From Chromobacterium phragmitis (GTDB lineage: Bacteria; Pseudomonadota; Gammaproteobacteria; Burkholderiales; Chromobacteriaceae): a DNA stretch of 64,000 bases. The position numbers and the translations under genes are program-made. Where the stretch lies: positions 1,922,001 to 1,986,000 of the forward strand of contig NZ_CP029495.1 in NCBI RefSeq assembly GCF_003325475.1, given 5' to 3'. Within the stretch, counting starts at the first letter, position 1; each line of letters opens with the position of its first letter. The notes beneath the pieces are model-generated. The model saw nothing but the letters and a program-made list of their open reading frames with translations. It did no database searches and was not told where the DNA came from. Positions 1 through 8,327 of the stretch are shown here, in pieces.

Positions 1-1
1 C

Positions 2-877
2 GCCGAGCACCTGTCGTTCACCCGCGCCGCCGCCGCGCTCAGCCTCACCCAGGGCGCGATCAGCCGCCATGTCCAGACGCTGGAGGAGTATTACGGCGCC
101 ACCTTGTTCACCCGCCAGGCGCGCGGCCTGGCCTTGACCGCCGAGGGCGAGGCGCTGGTGAAGCCGGCGCGGGAGGCGTTTCAGCTGCTGAATGAGGCCA
201 GCGAGGCGCTGCGCCTGCGCCAGAGCGATTTGCGGGTTCGCATGCCGCCGACGCCGGCCATGCGCTGGGTGTTGCCCAACCTGGCGGATTTCCAGGCGCG
301 CCATCCGGAGTACACGCTGCATCTCTTGACCCAGCTGATCCACAATAAGCCGTTCAACCGCGCCGAGTACGATCTGGCCGTGGTAGGGCTGTCCAGCCCG
401 GAGGCTGCGCCCGATTTGCGGCTGGAGTGCATCTGCCGCGAGAAGCTGATTCCCGTATGCGCGCCCAGCCTGTTGGCCGGCAAGCATCCGCTGCATGTGC
501 CGGACGATCTGAAACACCATACGCTGCTGCACCCGTGGCGCGACCAGAACACCTGGAAACGCTGGTTGAAACTGGCCGGCGTCAACGGCATCAACCCGGA
601 GAGCGGCGTGACTTTCGACGCGCTGGAATACGCGCTGCACGCGGCGGTGGCCGGCATGGGCGTGACGCTGGCCCAGGCGTCGATGGTGACTCAGGACCTG
701 GACAGCGGCCGGCTGGTGATCCCGTTCGATACCGTGCTGGAAACCGAGTGGGCCTACTACCTGGTGTATCCGCACGAGCTGGCGGAGCTGCCCAAGGTGC
801 GGGCCTTCCGCGACTGGCTGGTGCACACCGTGGCCCACAGCGAGGAAGCCAGCTGGCTGACGCGGCAGGGCTACTGA
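2..877 (+). CDS. LysR-family transcriptional regulator, 5' end cut by window edge
   Basis: The reading frame is open from base 2, so the true start lies outside the window. The first visible residues form the second half of a LysR winged helix-turn-helix (FTRAAAALSLTQGAISRHVQ, then LEEYYGATLFTRQ). A periplasmic-binding-protein-like effector domain fills the rest and ends at a TGA at 875-877. The pattern of 'TQGAISRHVQTLEEYYG' resembles the GcvA/AmpR-like branch of LysR proteins; that sub-assignment is inference. LysR proteins usually regulate a divergent neighbour, which would lie left of the window, so no target can be named. Confidence 0.9.
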   Translation, partial: AEHLSFTRAAAALSLTQGAISRHVQTLEEYYGATLFTRQARGLALTAEGEALVKPAREAFQLLNEASEALRLRQSDLRVRMPPTPAMRWVLPNLADFQARHPEYTLHLLTQLIHNKPFNRAEYDLAVVGLSSPEAAPDLRLECICREKLIPVCAPSLLAGKHPLHVPDDLKHHTLLHPWRDQNTWKRWLKLAGVNGINPESGVTFDALEYALHAAVAGMGVTLAQASMVTQDLDSGRLVIPFDTVLETEWAYYLVYPHELAELPKVRAFRDWLVHTVAHSEEASWLTRQGY

Positions 878-935
878 CGCTCAATATTTGTTAACCGCCG
901 CGGCATGGCGAGCCCCACCGCCGCGGCGCATAATG

Positions 936-964
936 ATTGACATAGCAATTATTGCCATATCAAT
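936..964. promoter_or_regulatory. 29-bp inverted repeat, probable MarR operator
   Basis: Left arm ATTGACATAGCAAT and right arm ATTGCCATATCAAT are reverse complements with two mismatches in 14, around a single central T. The repeat ends one base before the ATG of the exporter gene. A CATAAT (-10-like) lies just upstream at 929-934, so a repressor here would cover the transcription start. The MarR regulator encoded downstream in the same operon is the obvious candidate to bind it (inference). Confidence 0.7.
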
Positions 965-965
965 C

Positions 966-2549
966 ATGAATGCTCTCCCCTCTTCATACGATGTGGACGC
1001 TGGCCTGAATTTTCGACAGCGCGTGCTGGCCATGCTGGGCCTGTGCTGCGTGCTGATCATGGTGGCGCTGGACCAGACTGTGGTCGGGACCGCTATGCCT
1101 ACCGTGGTGGCCGATTTGCATGGCTTCGCGCTGTATGCCTGGGTCGGAACCTCCTATCTGCTGACCTCGGTCATCACGGTGCCCATCTTCGGCAAGCTGG
1201 GCGACGATCATGGCCGCAAGCCCTTCGTGCTGGCCGCCATCGTGTTGTTCACCGCCGCCTCCATGCTGTGCGGCCTGGCGCAGGACATGATGCAGCTGGT
1301 GCTGGCGCGCGCGCTGCAGGGCGTCGGCGGCGGCATGCTGGTGGCCACTACCTTCGCCTGCGTGCCGGATCTGTTTCCGGAAACCCGCGAGCGGTTGCGC
1401 TGGCAAGTGATGCTGTCCGCGTCTTTCGGCCTGGCCAACGCCGTAGGGCCGTCGCTGGGCGGCTTCCTGACCGAGTACTTCGGCTGGCGCTCGGTCTTCT
1501 TCGTCAATCTGCCGGTCGGCCTGGCCAGCCTGGGTTTCGTCTGGCGCTTTCTGCCGGTGATCCGCCACGCGGCCAGGCCTCCGTCGCGGCTGGATTGGCA
1601 AGGGGCGGTGCTGATCGCGCTGTTTCTCGGCTCGCTGCAACTGGCGGTGGAGTGGCTGCCGCAGCACAAGCCGCCGCTGTTGCTGGGCCTGCTCGCCGGC
1701 CTGGGCCTGGCCGCGCTGGCCACGCTGATCTGGTGGGAAAAGCGCAGCCCCAATCCGCTGTTGCCGCCCAGCATGCTGTCGCATCCAGGCCTGGCGCCGC
1801 TGTTCGGGCTGTCGCTGCTGATGGGCTTCGGCATGTTCGCGGTGATGTACTACGCGCCCTTGATGTTCCAGGCCGGTTTCGGCTTGTCGCCCAACCAGGC
1901 AGGCATTCTGGTGACGCCGCTGGTGGTATTCATCACCATAGGCAGCATGTTCAACGGCCGCATCGTGCAGCGCCTGCGCCATCCAACGAGGCTGTTGGGG
2001 CTGGGTCTTCTAATGTTCGCGCTGACCGCGGCGCTGCTGGCGCGGACCACGACGGCCACCGCCCACGGGCTGATCATCGCCAACATGATGCTGGGCGGTC
2101 TGGGGCTGGGCCTGTTGATGCCCAATCTGACCATTTTCGTCCAACAATTGGCGCCCAGGCGGCAGCTGGGCGTGTCGACCGCCATGCTGCAGTCGACGCG
2201 GATGGTGGGCGGCATGCTGGGCACCGCGGTGATGGGCGCGGTGGTCAGCCACCATTTCCAGCAGGGCGTCGCGTCCATGCTGGCTGCCCGACACGGCGAG
2301 GCATGGCGCGAACGGCTGTCCGATCCGCAGACGCTGCTGAACGCTGGCAGCCTGGCGCAATTCCGCCAGGCTGCGGCATCCGGCGCGGACGCGCTGCTGG
2401 CGGCCAGCCGCGAATTGCTGGTGTCGTCCATTCATTACAGCCAGTGGCTGGTGGCGGCGGGGCTGCTGCTGGGCTTGTGGCTGGTGCGCAAGGTGCCGGT
2501 GGTGGCGTTGGACGGCGCGGCGCCCGAAAAGGCGTTGAGCCATGAGTGA
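966..2549 (+). CDS. DHA2-family (EmrB/QacA-type) MFS drug exporter
   Basis: 527-residue polytopic membrane protein. After a short cytoplasmic N terminus there is a first helix (MLGLCCVLIMVALDQTVVGTAMP) carrying the D-x-T-V-x-x-A-x-P signature of 14-helix drug:H+ antiporters, then the MFS motif A loop 'GKLGDDHGRKP' and motif C-like 'GPSLGGFLTEYFGWRSVFFVNLP'. Length and helix count fit the DHA2 family. The frame is open further upstream (ATGs at 888 and 933), but 966 is chosen because it matches the usual N terminus and follows the operator. No good Shine-Dalgarno is visible. The following marR overlaps by 8 bases, so the two form an operon. The substrate is unknown. Confidence 0.88.
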   Translation: MNALPSSYDVDAGLNFRQRVLAMLGLCCVLIMVALDQTVVGTAMPTVVADLHGFALYAWVGTSYLLTSVITVPIFGKLGDDHGRKPFVLAAIVLFTAASMLCGLAQDMMQLVLARALQGVGGGMLVATTFACVPDLFPETRERLRWQVMLSASFGLANAVGPSLGGFLTEYFGWRSVFFVNLPVGLASLGFVWRFLPVIRHAARPPSRLDWQGAVLIALFLGSLQLAVEWLPQHKPPLLLGLLAGLGLAALATLIWWEKRSPNPLLPPSMLSHPGLAPLFGLSLLMGFGMFAVMYYAPLMFQAGFGLSPNQAGILVTPLVVFITIGSMFNGRIVQRLRHPTRLLGLGLLMFALTAALLARTTTATAHGLIIANMMLGGLGLGLLMPNLTIFVQQLAPRRQLGVSTAMLQSTRMVGGMLGTAVMGAVVSHHFQQGVASMLAARHGEAWRERLSDPQTLLNAGSLAQFRQAAASGADALLAASRELLVSSIHYSQWLVAAGLLLGLWLVRKVPVVALDGAAPEKALSHE

Positions 2550-2967
2550 GCGCCAACCCAATCTCCTGCAGCAGCTGGGCCGCAGCAACCGCGCGATGTA
2601 TGGCGCGTTCGAGGGCCAAGTAGGCCAGGCGCTGCCGCGCTGGCGCGTGCTGAAGGCGCTGGAGGAGCTGGGCACCGCCAGCCAGAAGCGGCTGGCCTGC
2701 CACCTGCAGATGGACCCCGGCGCGCTGACGCGGCAGCTGAAGCCGCTGGAGGCCGAGAAGCTGGTGAGGCGAAACGCCGATCCGGCCGACAACCGCCAGA
2801 CGCTGGTGACGCTGGACGCGGCCGGCGAGGCGTTGCTGCGCGAGGCCGCGCCGCAGCGGCAGGCGTTCTTCGATCAGGCCTTGAGCGGCATCGACGCCGA
2901 GTCGCTGGAAACCGCGATGCGGGTGTTGCGGCAACTGGAGGAGCGTTTCCGAAGCATGGGCCGTTGA
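2542..2967 (+). CDS. MarR-family transcriptional regulator
   Basis: 141 residues, typical for MarR. The winged-helix core is visible: 'LEELGTASQKRLACHLQMDPGALTRQLKPLEAEKLVRR', followed by the wing with the conserved D-x-R ('ADPADNRQTLVTLDAAG'). The start overlaps the exporter stop by 8 bases, so translation is probably coupled. The likely role is a ligand-responsive repressor of its own operon through the palindrome at 936-964. The inducing compound cannot be told from sequence. Confidence 0.9.
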   Translation: MSERQPNLLQQLGRSNRAMYGAFEGQVGQALPRWRVLKALEELGTASQKRLACHLQMDPGALTRQLKPLEAEKLVRRNADPADNRQTLVTLDAAGEALLREAAPQRQAFFDQALSGIDAESLETAMRVLRQLEERFRSMGR

Positions 2968-2999
2968 GGGCGCGCAACATCCGCCTTCCGCGTCCCGGC

Positions 3000-4547
3000 T
3001 CAGCGGCCGCCTTCCGCCGCGTCGCCGTTTCTGCCTGCGATCACCAGCCGGTTGCGACCCTGTTGCTTGGCTCGATAGAGCTCGCGGTCGGCGGCCTCTA
3101 TCAATTGCCGGCTGTCCACCACTTCGCGCGGCTGCACGGTGGCGCCGCCGATGCTGATGGTGACGATGGCGGCCACCGAGGAACCGGCGTGCGGCAGTTG
3201 CAGGTCGCGCACCGCCTCCAGCACCGCCTCGCCGACGAAAGCGACGCCATCCTCGGCGGTGTCCGGCAGCAGGCAGACGATTTCCTCGCCGCCGTAGCGC
3301 GCCACCAGGTCTTGCGGCCGGCGCACGCTGCTGCGTATCGCCTGCGCCACCTCGCGCAAGCAATAGTCGCCGCTGACGTGGCCGTAGTGGTCGTTGTAGA
3401 GCTTGAAGTAGTCGATGTCTATCATCAACATGCCCAGCGGCGCGCCCAGCCGGCGCGCCCGGCGCCACTCCCCGTCAAGGCTTTCCTCGAAGCAGCGGCG
3501 GTTGGCGATGCCGGTCACCGAGTCCACCCGCGATAACGCCACCACTTCGGCGTGCGATTGTTCCAGCGCCAGGGTGCGAATGCGCACCTGTTGCTCCAGC
3601 TGCTCCTGCTGCCTGCCCAATTCCCGCTTGATGCGGCGTTGCTCGCTCATCAGCGCGGCGACGCACAGCGCCACCACGCTCAGGATGCCGACGTAGGTCT
3701 GCAGGATGATCAGAGTGCTATAGGCGGAAAAGCCCAAGTAGGGGCCGCCGCCGTGGCGGGTGCCCCACAGCGCGAGCATGGTGATCAGCAGCAGCGCGAG
3801 TGACACCTCCCGCGAGCTGAAGCGGAACGCGGCCCAGGCCACCAGCGGCAGCACCAGCATGTCCAAGGGGTAGGTGGTGTCCATTGTCGGATGCCACCAG
3901 ACGAAGATGCTGGCGGTCAGCAGCGCCACGGTGCCGAAATAGGCCAGCAGTTCGTACCAGGCCTCCCGGGCCAGCCGCGGCCAGCCGTGGTGGTGGAGGT
4001 TCAGCAGCAGGCTGCCGAACAGCAGGGTGCCGCTGGCGTTGCTGAGCCACCAAAGGCCGCTGCGGGCCAGCAGCATGCGTTCCGGCGTCAGTCCGGCCAA
4101 ATAGAGCGTGGAGACGGCTATCAACGTGCCCAATAGCGTGGAAGCGGCCACGATCAGGCAGAACAGCAGGCAGCGGCCGAAACTGTCCAGAGGATGGCCG
4201 GGGCCGATGTGGCGGCGCACCAGCCAAGTGCCGACCAGGGTCTGGATCAGGATGCCGGTTGCTGTACCCAGCGTCGGCGCCAGCCATTCCGCGCCGGGGA
4301 TCTGGCCGGACCAGCGCCAGCCCTCGGCCAGCAAGGCGCCCAGCAATACGCCGGGCCATACGCGGGCGCCCAGCAGCAGCATGGCGGCCAGAGCCAGCGC
4401 AGGTTGCGGCCACAGCACATTGTCCATGCCCAGTTCCAGCATCAGCGCGCGCTCGCCTAGCCAGGCGGCAGCGCAATACAGCAGCGCCGTCAGCGTATTG
4501 AGCAGCCAGTCCGGAGTCGTCGCAGGGCGCGTGAGGGTGCCGCGCAT
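3000..4547 (-). CDS. Membrane-bound diguanylate cyclase, MASE1-GGDEF
   Basis: 515 residues. The first ~290 residues are a hydrophobic multi-helix sensor resembling MASE1. A short coiled coil follows (REL..QQEQLEQQVRIRTLALEQSH), then a GGDEF domain from about residue 345. The active-site motif reads GGEEI at residues 419-423, an accepted active variant. An I-site RxxD (RPQD) lies five residues upstream, so c-di-GMP product inhibition is likely. It should make c-di-GMP from two GTP at the inner membrane. It is convergent with marR and has a GGGAAA ribosome site before the ATG. The signal sensed by MASE1 is unknown. Confidence 0.9.
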   Translation of the reverse strand: MRGTLTRPATTPDWLLNTLTALLYCAAAWLGERALMLELGMDNVLWPQPALALAAMLLLGARVWPGVLLGALLAEGWRWSGQIPGAEWLAPTLGTATGILIQTLVGTWLVRRHIGPGHPLDSFGRCLLFCLIVAASTLLGTLIAVSTLYLAGLTPERMLLARSGLWWLSNASGTLLFGSLLLNLHHHGWPRLAREAWYELLAYFGTVALLTASIFVWWHPTMDTTYPLDMLVLPLVAWAAFRFSSREVSLALLLITMLALWGTRHGGGPYLGFSAYSTLIILQTYVGILSVVALCVAALMSEQRRIKRELGRQQEQLEQQVRIRTLALEQSHAEVVALSRVDSVTGIANRRCFEESLDGEWRRARRLGAPLGMLMIDIDYFKLYNDHYGHVSGDYCLREVAQAIRSSVRRPQDLVARYGGEEIVCLLPDTAEDGVAFVGEAVLEAVRDLQLPHAGSSVAAIVTISIGGATVQPREVVDSRQLIEAADRELYRAKQQGRNRLVIAGRNGDAAEGGR

Positions 4548-4644
4548 AGTTTCCCTTTATCGATGGCGGGGCGAGAGCCGCCGCAGCTTGTTCTTCTTAG
4601 TGTCATCGTAGTTGGCGAATGCCGAAGCCGCAGGCGAGCCGACA

Positions 4645-4678
4645 AAAAAACGGCCGCAGTCTCGCTGCGGCCGTTTTC
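4645..4678 (-). terminator. Rho-independent terminator of the 2OG oxygenase gene
   Basis: A perfect stem ACGGCCGCAG / CTGCGGCCGT has a 5-base loop and, read on the minus strand, is followed by a run of seven T. It lies 18 bases past the stop of the minus-strand oxygenase gene. Confidence 0.9.
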
Positions 4679-4695
4679 ATCAGAACAGGGCTGGC

Positions 4696-5538
4696 TTACA
4701 TTTTGACGCCCAGTTCGCGCAGGCGCTCGTCCAGATAGCTGCCGGCGGTGTGGCGGTCGGACAGCGTCACGTCCGGGCGGGGATGCAGGAACAGCGGCAG
4801 CGAGACGCGGCTTTTCCCGGCCCCCTCGCCAACGGGATTGACCACGCGGTGCTGGGTGGACGGGTAGTAGCCGGCGGAGGCTTCCTGCAGCATGTCGCCG
4901 ATGTTCACCACCAGGGTGCCGAAATCGCAAGGCACGTCCAGCCAGTCGCCGTTCTTGTCCTGCACTTGCAGGCCCGGCTCGTTGGCGGCGGGCAGGATGG
5001 TCAGCAGATTGATGTCGCCATGGGCGGCGGCGCGCAGCGAGCCGGCCGGCTCGTCGCCGGTCAACGGCGGGTAGCGCAGCACGCGCAACAGGGTTTGCTG
5101 GCTGTCCTCGATCATATGGGACAGCGGCTCGCGGTAATTGGCGGCGATGTCGGCCGGGGTGTATTGCTGCACCCAGGACAACAGCTCGCGAGCCAACTGG
5201 TTGGCGATGCCGTAGTAGCGGTCGGCATCGGCCTTGAGCGAAGGCGGCACACGGCCCCACGGGTAGATGTGGAAGTATTCCTTGATGTCCTTGAGCGCGG
5301 CGCCCTTGGCCGTTTCCGACACTTCCGGCGAGAACCAGCCGTCCTGCTTTTCCACCGAATAGGCGTAGTCGAACTTCTCGTCGCTGTTGAAGAAGGCCAG
5401 CCAGTCGGCGTAGATCTTCTCGACCAGGTTTTGCGGGATGGGATGGTTGGTCAGCACGCCGAAGCCGGTTTCGTGCAGGGAACGGGTGAACTGCTCCGCG
5501 GCGTCCGCGGAGCGGTAGTCGACAACTCTGACGTTCAT
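4696..5538 (-). CDS. 2-oxoglutarate/Fe(II) oxygenase, isopenicillin N synthase-like
   Basis: 280 residues from the ATG at 5538, preceded by an AGGA ribosome site; the frame is open upstream to 5631 but the family N terminus begins here. The double-stranded beta-helix iron triad is visible as H173-x-D175 (AAHGDINLL) and H230 (STQHRVV). The cosubstrate-binding R-x-S is at R244/S246. The non-haem dioxygenase N-terminal motif 'GFGVLTNHPIP' is at residues 25-35. These enzymes couple 2-oxoglutarate (or a substrate alone) to O2 at a mononuclear iron. The substrate cannot be read from sequence. It stands alone with its own terminator. Confidence 0.88.
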   Translation of the reverse strand: MNVRVVDYRSADAAEQFTRSLHETGFGVLTNHPIPQNLVEKIYADWLAFFNSDEKFDYAYSVEKQDGWFSPEVSETAKGAALKDIKEYFHIYPWGRVPPSLKADADRYYGIANQLARELLSWVQQYTPADIAANYREPLSHMIEDSQQTLLRVLRYPPLTGDEPAGSLRAAAHGDINLLTILPAANEPGLQVQDKNGDWLDVPCDFGTLVVNIGDMLQEASAGYYPSTQHRVVNPVGEGAGKSRVSLPLFLHPRPDVTLSDRHTAGSYLDERLRELGVKM

Positions 5539-5796
5539 GGGGTGGTTTTCCTGATGAACCCGGCGCCGCCATGCAATATCGGGGCGGTCGCCGGCCGCGC
5601 GCATTGTAGCGGCTAAGCTACAGCCAGCCAAGCCGTTGGCATTGGCACTGTTGGAAAACTACCAAGACAGAGGGGGCACGCTGCGCGGCAGCCTCCGCCG
5701 TGCCTGGCTGTCGATGGAAAGCATCTTTCGCGGACGAGGCGGACGGATCGGGAGGCGAGGCCAGTTCCCGTCCATTGTATTTAAATTACAGGGCGC

Positions 5797-6579
5797 TTAT
5801 ACGCGCTGATCCATGTCCAGCGCCGGCGTGCCGGGGCAGGCCTGGGCCACCACCCGCGCCGGCACGCCGGCCACGGTGGCGTGCGCAGGCACGTCTTCCA
5901 GCACCACGCTGCCTGCGCCCACTTTCGCGCATTCGCCGACGCGGATATTCCCCAGCACCGTCGCGCCCGCGCCCAGCATCACGCCATCGCCTATCTTGGG
6001 ATGGCGGTCGCCGCGTTCCTTGCCGGAGCCGCCCAGAGTGACGCCGTGCAGGATGGACACATTGTTGCCGATGACGGCGGTTTCGCCCACCACCAGGCCG
6101 GTGCCGTGGTCCAGCATCACGCCCTGGCCTACGCGGGCTGCCGGATGGATGTCGGCGCCGGTCACCTCGGAGATGCGGTTCTGCAGGAACAGCGCCAGCG
6201 TGGTCCGTCCCTGTTGCCACAGCCAATGGGTGATGCGCTGGCTCTGGATGGCGTGGAAGCCCTTGAAATACAGCAGCGGCGTGGAATAGCGGTCGCAGGC
6301 CGGATCGCGTTCGAAACAGGCGCGAATGTCGGCGCGCATCGCGGCGCTGACTGCCGGATCGGCCTGGAAGGCCTCGCGGAACAGTTCCAGCAGCGCGCGC
6401 GGATCCATCACCGGACTGGCGAGCTTGCTGGAGAGGTGGAAGGCCAGCACGTCTTCCAGCGTGGCGTGGCGCAGAACGGTCATGTGCAGGAAACTGGCCA
6501 ACAGCGGTTCGTCGTCGACCGCCGCCAGCGTTTCGTCGCGGATGGCCGACCACAGTGGATCAACCAGGGTGGAACTCAT
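5797..6579 (-). CDS. cysE: Serine O-acetyltransferase
   Basis: 260 residues. An N-terminal alpha-helical region (residues 1-130) precedes a left-handed beta-helix of hexapeptide repeats ('IHPAARVGQGVMLDHGTGLVVGET', 'LGGSGKERGDRHPKIGDGV'). The catalytic His of the DHGTG motif is present. It transfers acetyl from acetyl-CoA to L-serine, the first committed step of cysteine synthesis. The ATG at 6579 is chosen over an upstream in-frame ATG (6693) because it gives the family's usual N terminus. It is monocistronic and divergent from the Sel1-repeat gene. Confidence 0.95.
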   Translation of the reverse strand: MSSTLVDPLWSAIRDETLAAVDDEPLLASFLHMTVLRHATLEDVLAFHLSSKLASPVMDPRALLELFREAFQADPAVSAAMRADIRACFERDPACDRYSTPLLYFKGFHAIQSQRITHWLWQQGRTTLALFLQNRISEVTGADIHPAARVGQGVMLDHGTGLVVGETAVIGNNVSILHGVTLGGSGKERGDRHPKIGDGVMLGAGATVLGNIRVGECAKVGAGSVVLEDVPAHATVAGVPARVVAQACPGTPALDMDQRV

Positions 6580-6710
6580 CGGGGACTCCGGATAATGACA
6601 TCTAGTCGGAATATTGTAGCCTGCCACAGGCCGCGCCGTCAGGCAAAGGCGACGCGATGTCAGGATATGGGCCGCGACTCGACCAATCGGCATGGACGGG
6701 GAGAACGGTC

Positions 6711-7376
6711 ATGAGAACGGGAATGATGCTGGCGCTGTTGCTGGCCGCCTTGACGGCGCGGGCGGCGGCCCCCGAAGTGCCAGGCTGGCGAGATTACCAG
6801 GCCGGCCGCCTGGCTGCCGCCCGCATCGCCTTCTGGCAGGCGGCGGAGAACGGCGACCGGGTGGCGGCTTTCGATCTGGCGATGATGGATTGGAAGGGCG
6901 AGGGCGGCGCGGCGGACAAGGCGCGTGCGGTGTACTGGCTGAAGCGGGCGGCGGCGCTGGAGCTGGCGCAGGCGCAGCACGCGCTGGGCTTGCTGGCCGA
7001 GCGCGGCGACGGCGTGCCCAAGTCGCTGGCCGAGGCGACCCGCTGGTTCCTGCTTTCCGCCCGCCAGGGCTATCTGCCGGCCCAGATCGATCTGGGCACC
7101 CAGTATTTCCTGGGACGCGGAGCGGCGCAGGACGACCGGCTGGCCGCTTACTGGTACGAGGAGGCGGCCAAGCAGGGCGATGCCGGCGCGCAGTATCTGA
7201 TCGCCAGCATGTACGAGCACGGCCAGGGCGTGAAGCGGGACATCCCGGCGGCGATACGCTGGTACGGGCGAGCGGCGGCGCAGGGCGACGTCGGCGCGCG
7301 GGCCAAGGCGCTGGACCTGGCCAAGCGCGAGAGCGCCGGCCGCGCTCAGAGCGCGTCCAGCGGCAGTTTCAGATAG
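6711..7376 (+). CDS. Secreted Sel1-repeat (TPR-like) protein
   Basis: 221 residues. An N-terminal signal peptide (MRTGMMLALLLAALTARAAA) is followed by about four to five Sel1-like repeats of ~36 residues, each with the pattern A-x-x-x-LG-x-x-x-x-x-G-x-GV-x-x-D-x-x-x-A-x-x-W (for example 'LGTQYFLGRGAAQDDRLAAYWYEEAAKQG'). Such repeats form solenoids that hold protein partners, usually in the periplasm. The partner is unknown. The 3' end overlaps the convergent metallohydrolase gene by 31 bases. The ATG at 6711 is chosen because it places the signal peptide at the N terminus; an earlier in-frame ATG exists at 6657. Confidence 0.85.
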   Translation: MRTGMMLALLLAALTARAAAPEVPGWRDYQAGRLAAARIAFWQAAENGDRVAAFDLAMMDWKGEGGAADKARAVYWLKRAAALELAQAQHALGLLAERGDGVPKSLAEATRWFLLSARQGYLPAQIDLGTQYFLGRGAAQDDRLAAYWYEEAAKQGDAGAQYLIASMYEHGQGVKRDIPAAIRWYGRAAAQGDVGARAKALDLAKRESAGRAQSASSGSFR

Positions 7377-8206
7377 CGGACGCCGTTATCTTCGGCTGGT
7401 GGCAACTGGCCCGCGCGGATATTGACCTGTATCGAGGGCAACAACAGCTGCGGCGCGGCCAGGGTGGCGTCGCGGGCCTGCCGCATCGCGACGAAGGCGG
7501 CCTCGTCCACGCTGTCGCGCGCGTGCAGATTGGCGGCGCGCTGCTCGGCCACGGTCGCGCACCAGGCCGGCTCGCGGCCGGCCGGCGGATAGTCGTGGCA
7601 CAGCAGCAGCCGGGTGGCGTCCGGCAGCGCCAAGAGTTTGCGGATGGAGCGGTACAACTGGGCGGCGTCGCCGCCGGGGAAGTCGCAGCGCGCGGTGCCC
7701 ACGTCCGGCATGAACAGCGTGTCGCCGACGAAGACCGCGTCCTCCACCCGGTAGCCGACGTCGGCAGGGGTGTGGCCGGGCAGCGCGATCACCCGCGCCT
7801 CCAATTCTCCGATGCGGAAAGTTTCGCCATCCTGGAACAGGTGGTCGAACTGCGAGCCGTCGCAGCGGAAGGCCGGCTCCAGATTGAACACGCGGCGGAA
7901 GATGGCCTGCACCTCGACGATGCGCGCGCCGACGGCGACGCGGCCGCCGGCCTGCCGCTTCAGATAGGGCGCGGCGGACAGGTGGTCGGCGTGGGCGTGG
8001 GTTTCCAGAATCCATTGCAGCGTCAGCCGCTGTTCGGCCAGGAAGGCCAGCAGCCGGTCTGCGCCGGCGCGGGAGATGCGGCCGGAGCGGAAGTCGAAAT
8101 CCAGCACCGGGTCCACCACGGCGGCGTAGCCGCCTGGCTTGTCGTAGACGATGTGGCTGATGGTGCCGGTGGCGGCGTCGAAGAAGCTGGCGATCTGGGC
8201 GGTCAT
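7346..8206 (-). CDS. Metallo-beta-lactamase-fold hydrolase, persulfide dioxygenase (ETHE1/Blh)-like
   Basis: 286 residues. The metal site THAHADH is present, with downstream 'LPGHTPADVGYRVEDAVFVGDTLF' and a late His in 'LCHDYPP'. This arrangement matches the ETHE1/Blh glyoxalase-II-like branch, which oxidises glutathione persulfide to sulfite using O2. It is divergent from a TSUP/TauE-type exporter gene with a palindromic site between them. The same pairing (persulfide dioxygenase plus sulfite exporter) forms sulfide-detoxification operons in other proteobacteria. The role is therefore probably sulfide or persulfide detoxification. No rhodanese domain is fused here. Confidence 0.82.
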   Translation of the reverse strand: MTAQIASFFDAATGTISHIVYDKPGGYAAVVDPVLDFDFRSGRISRAGADRLLAFLAEQRLTLQWILETHAHADHLSAAPYLKRQAGGRVAVGARIVEVQAIFRRVFNLEPAFRCDGSQFDHLFQDGETFRIGELEARVIALPGHTPADVGYRVEDAVFVGDTLFMPDVGTARCDFPGGDAAQLYRSIRKLLALPDATRLLLCHDYPPAGREPAWCATVAEQRAANLHARDSVDEAAFVAMRQARDATLAAPQLLLPSIQVNIRAGQLPPAEDNGVRYLKLPLDAL

Positions 8207-8244
8207 CTCGTCCTCCGGGGATGGCGCTTGCGGCGCTCTAAATA

Positions 8245-8264
8245 ATATACTGTTATAAGTATAT
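8245..8264. promoter_or_regulatory. Inverted repeat in the divergent promoter of the metallohydrolase and TSUP genes
   Basis: ATATACT and AGTATAT are perfect inverted repeats separated by 6 bases (GTTATA), in an AT-rich island between two divergent genes. Size and composition suit an ArsR/SmtB-type sulfide-responsive repressor such as BigR/SqrR, but no such regulator is encoded beside it, so the binder is inference. Confidence 0.55.
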
Positions 8265-8327
8265 AACTTTTGTTGGTTTGATTATGGCAAATCGCATGGC
8301 CGGCGGCGCGGCCCTTCGGGAGACGCC

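Noticed and set aside
984..1982. Long Gln/His/Arg-rich open frame on the minus strand (332 codons)
   Set aside because: It is the complement of the exporter gene; GC-rich DNA gives long shadow frames. It has no ribosome site and no family motif.
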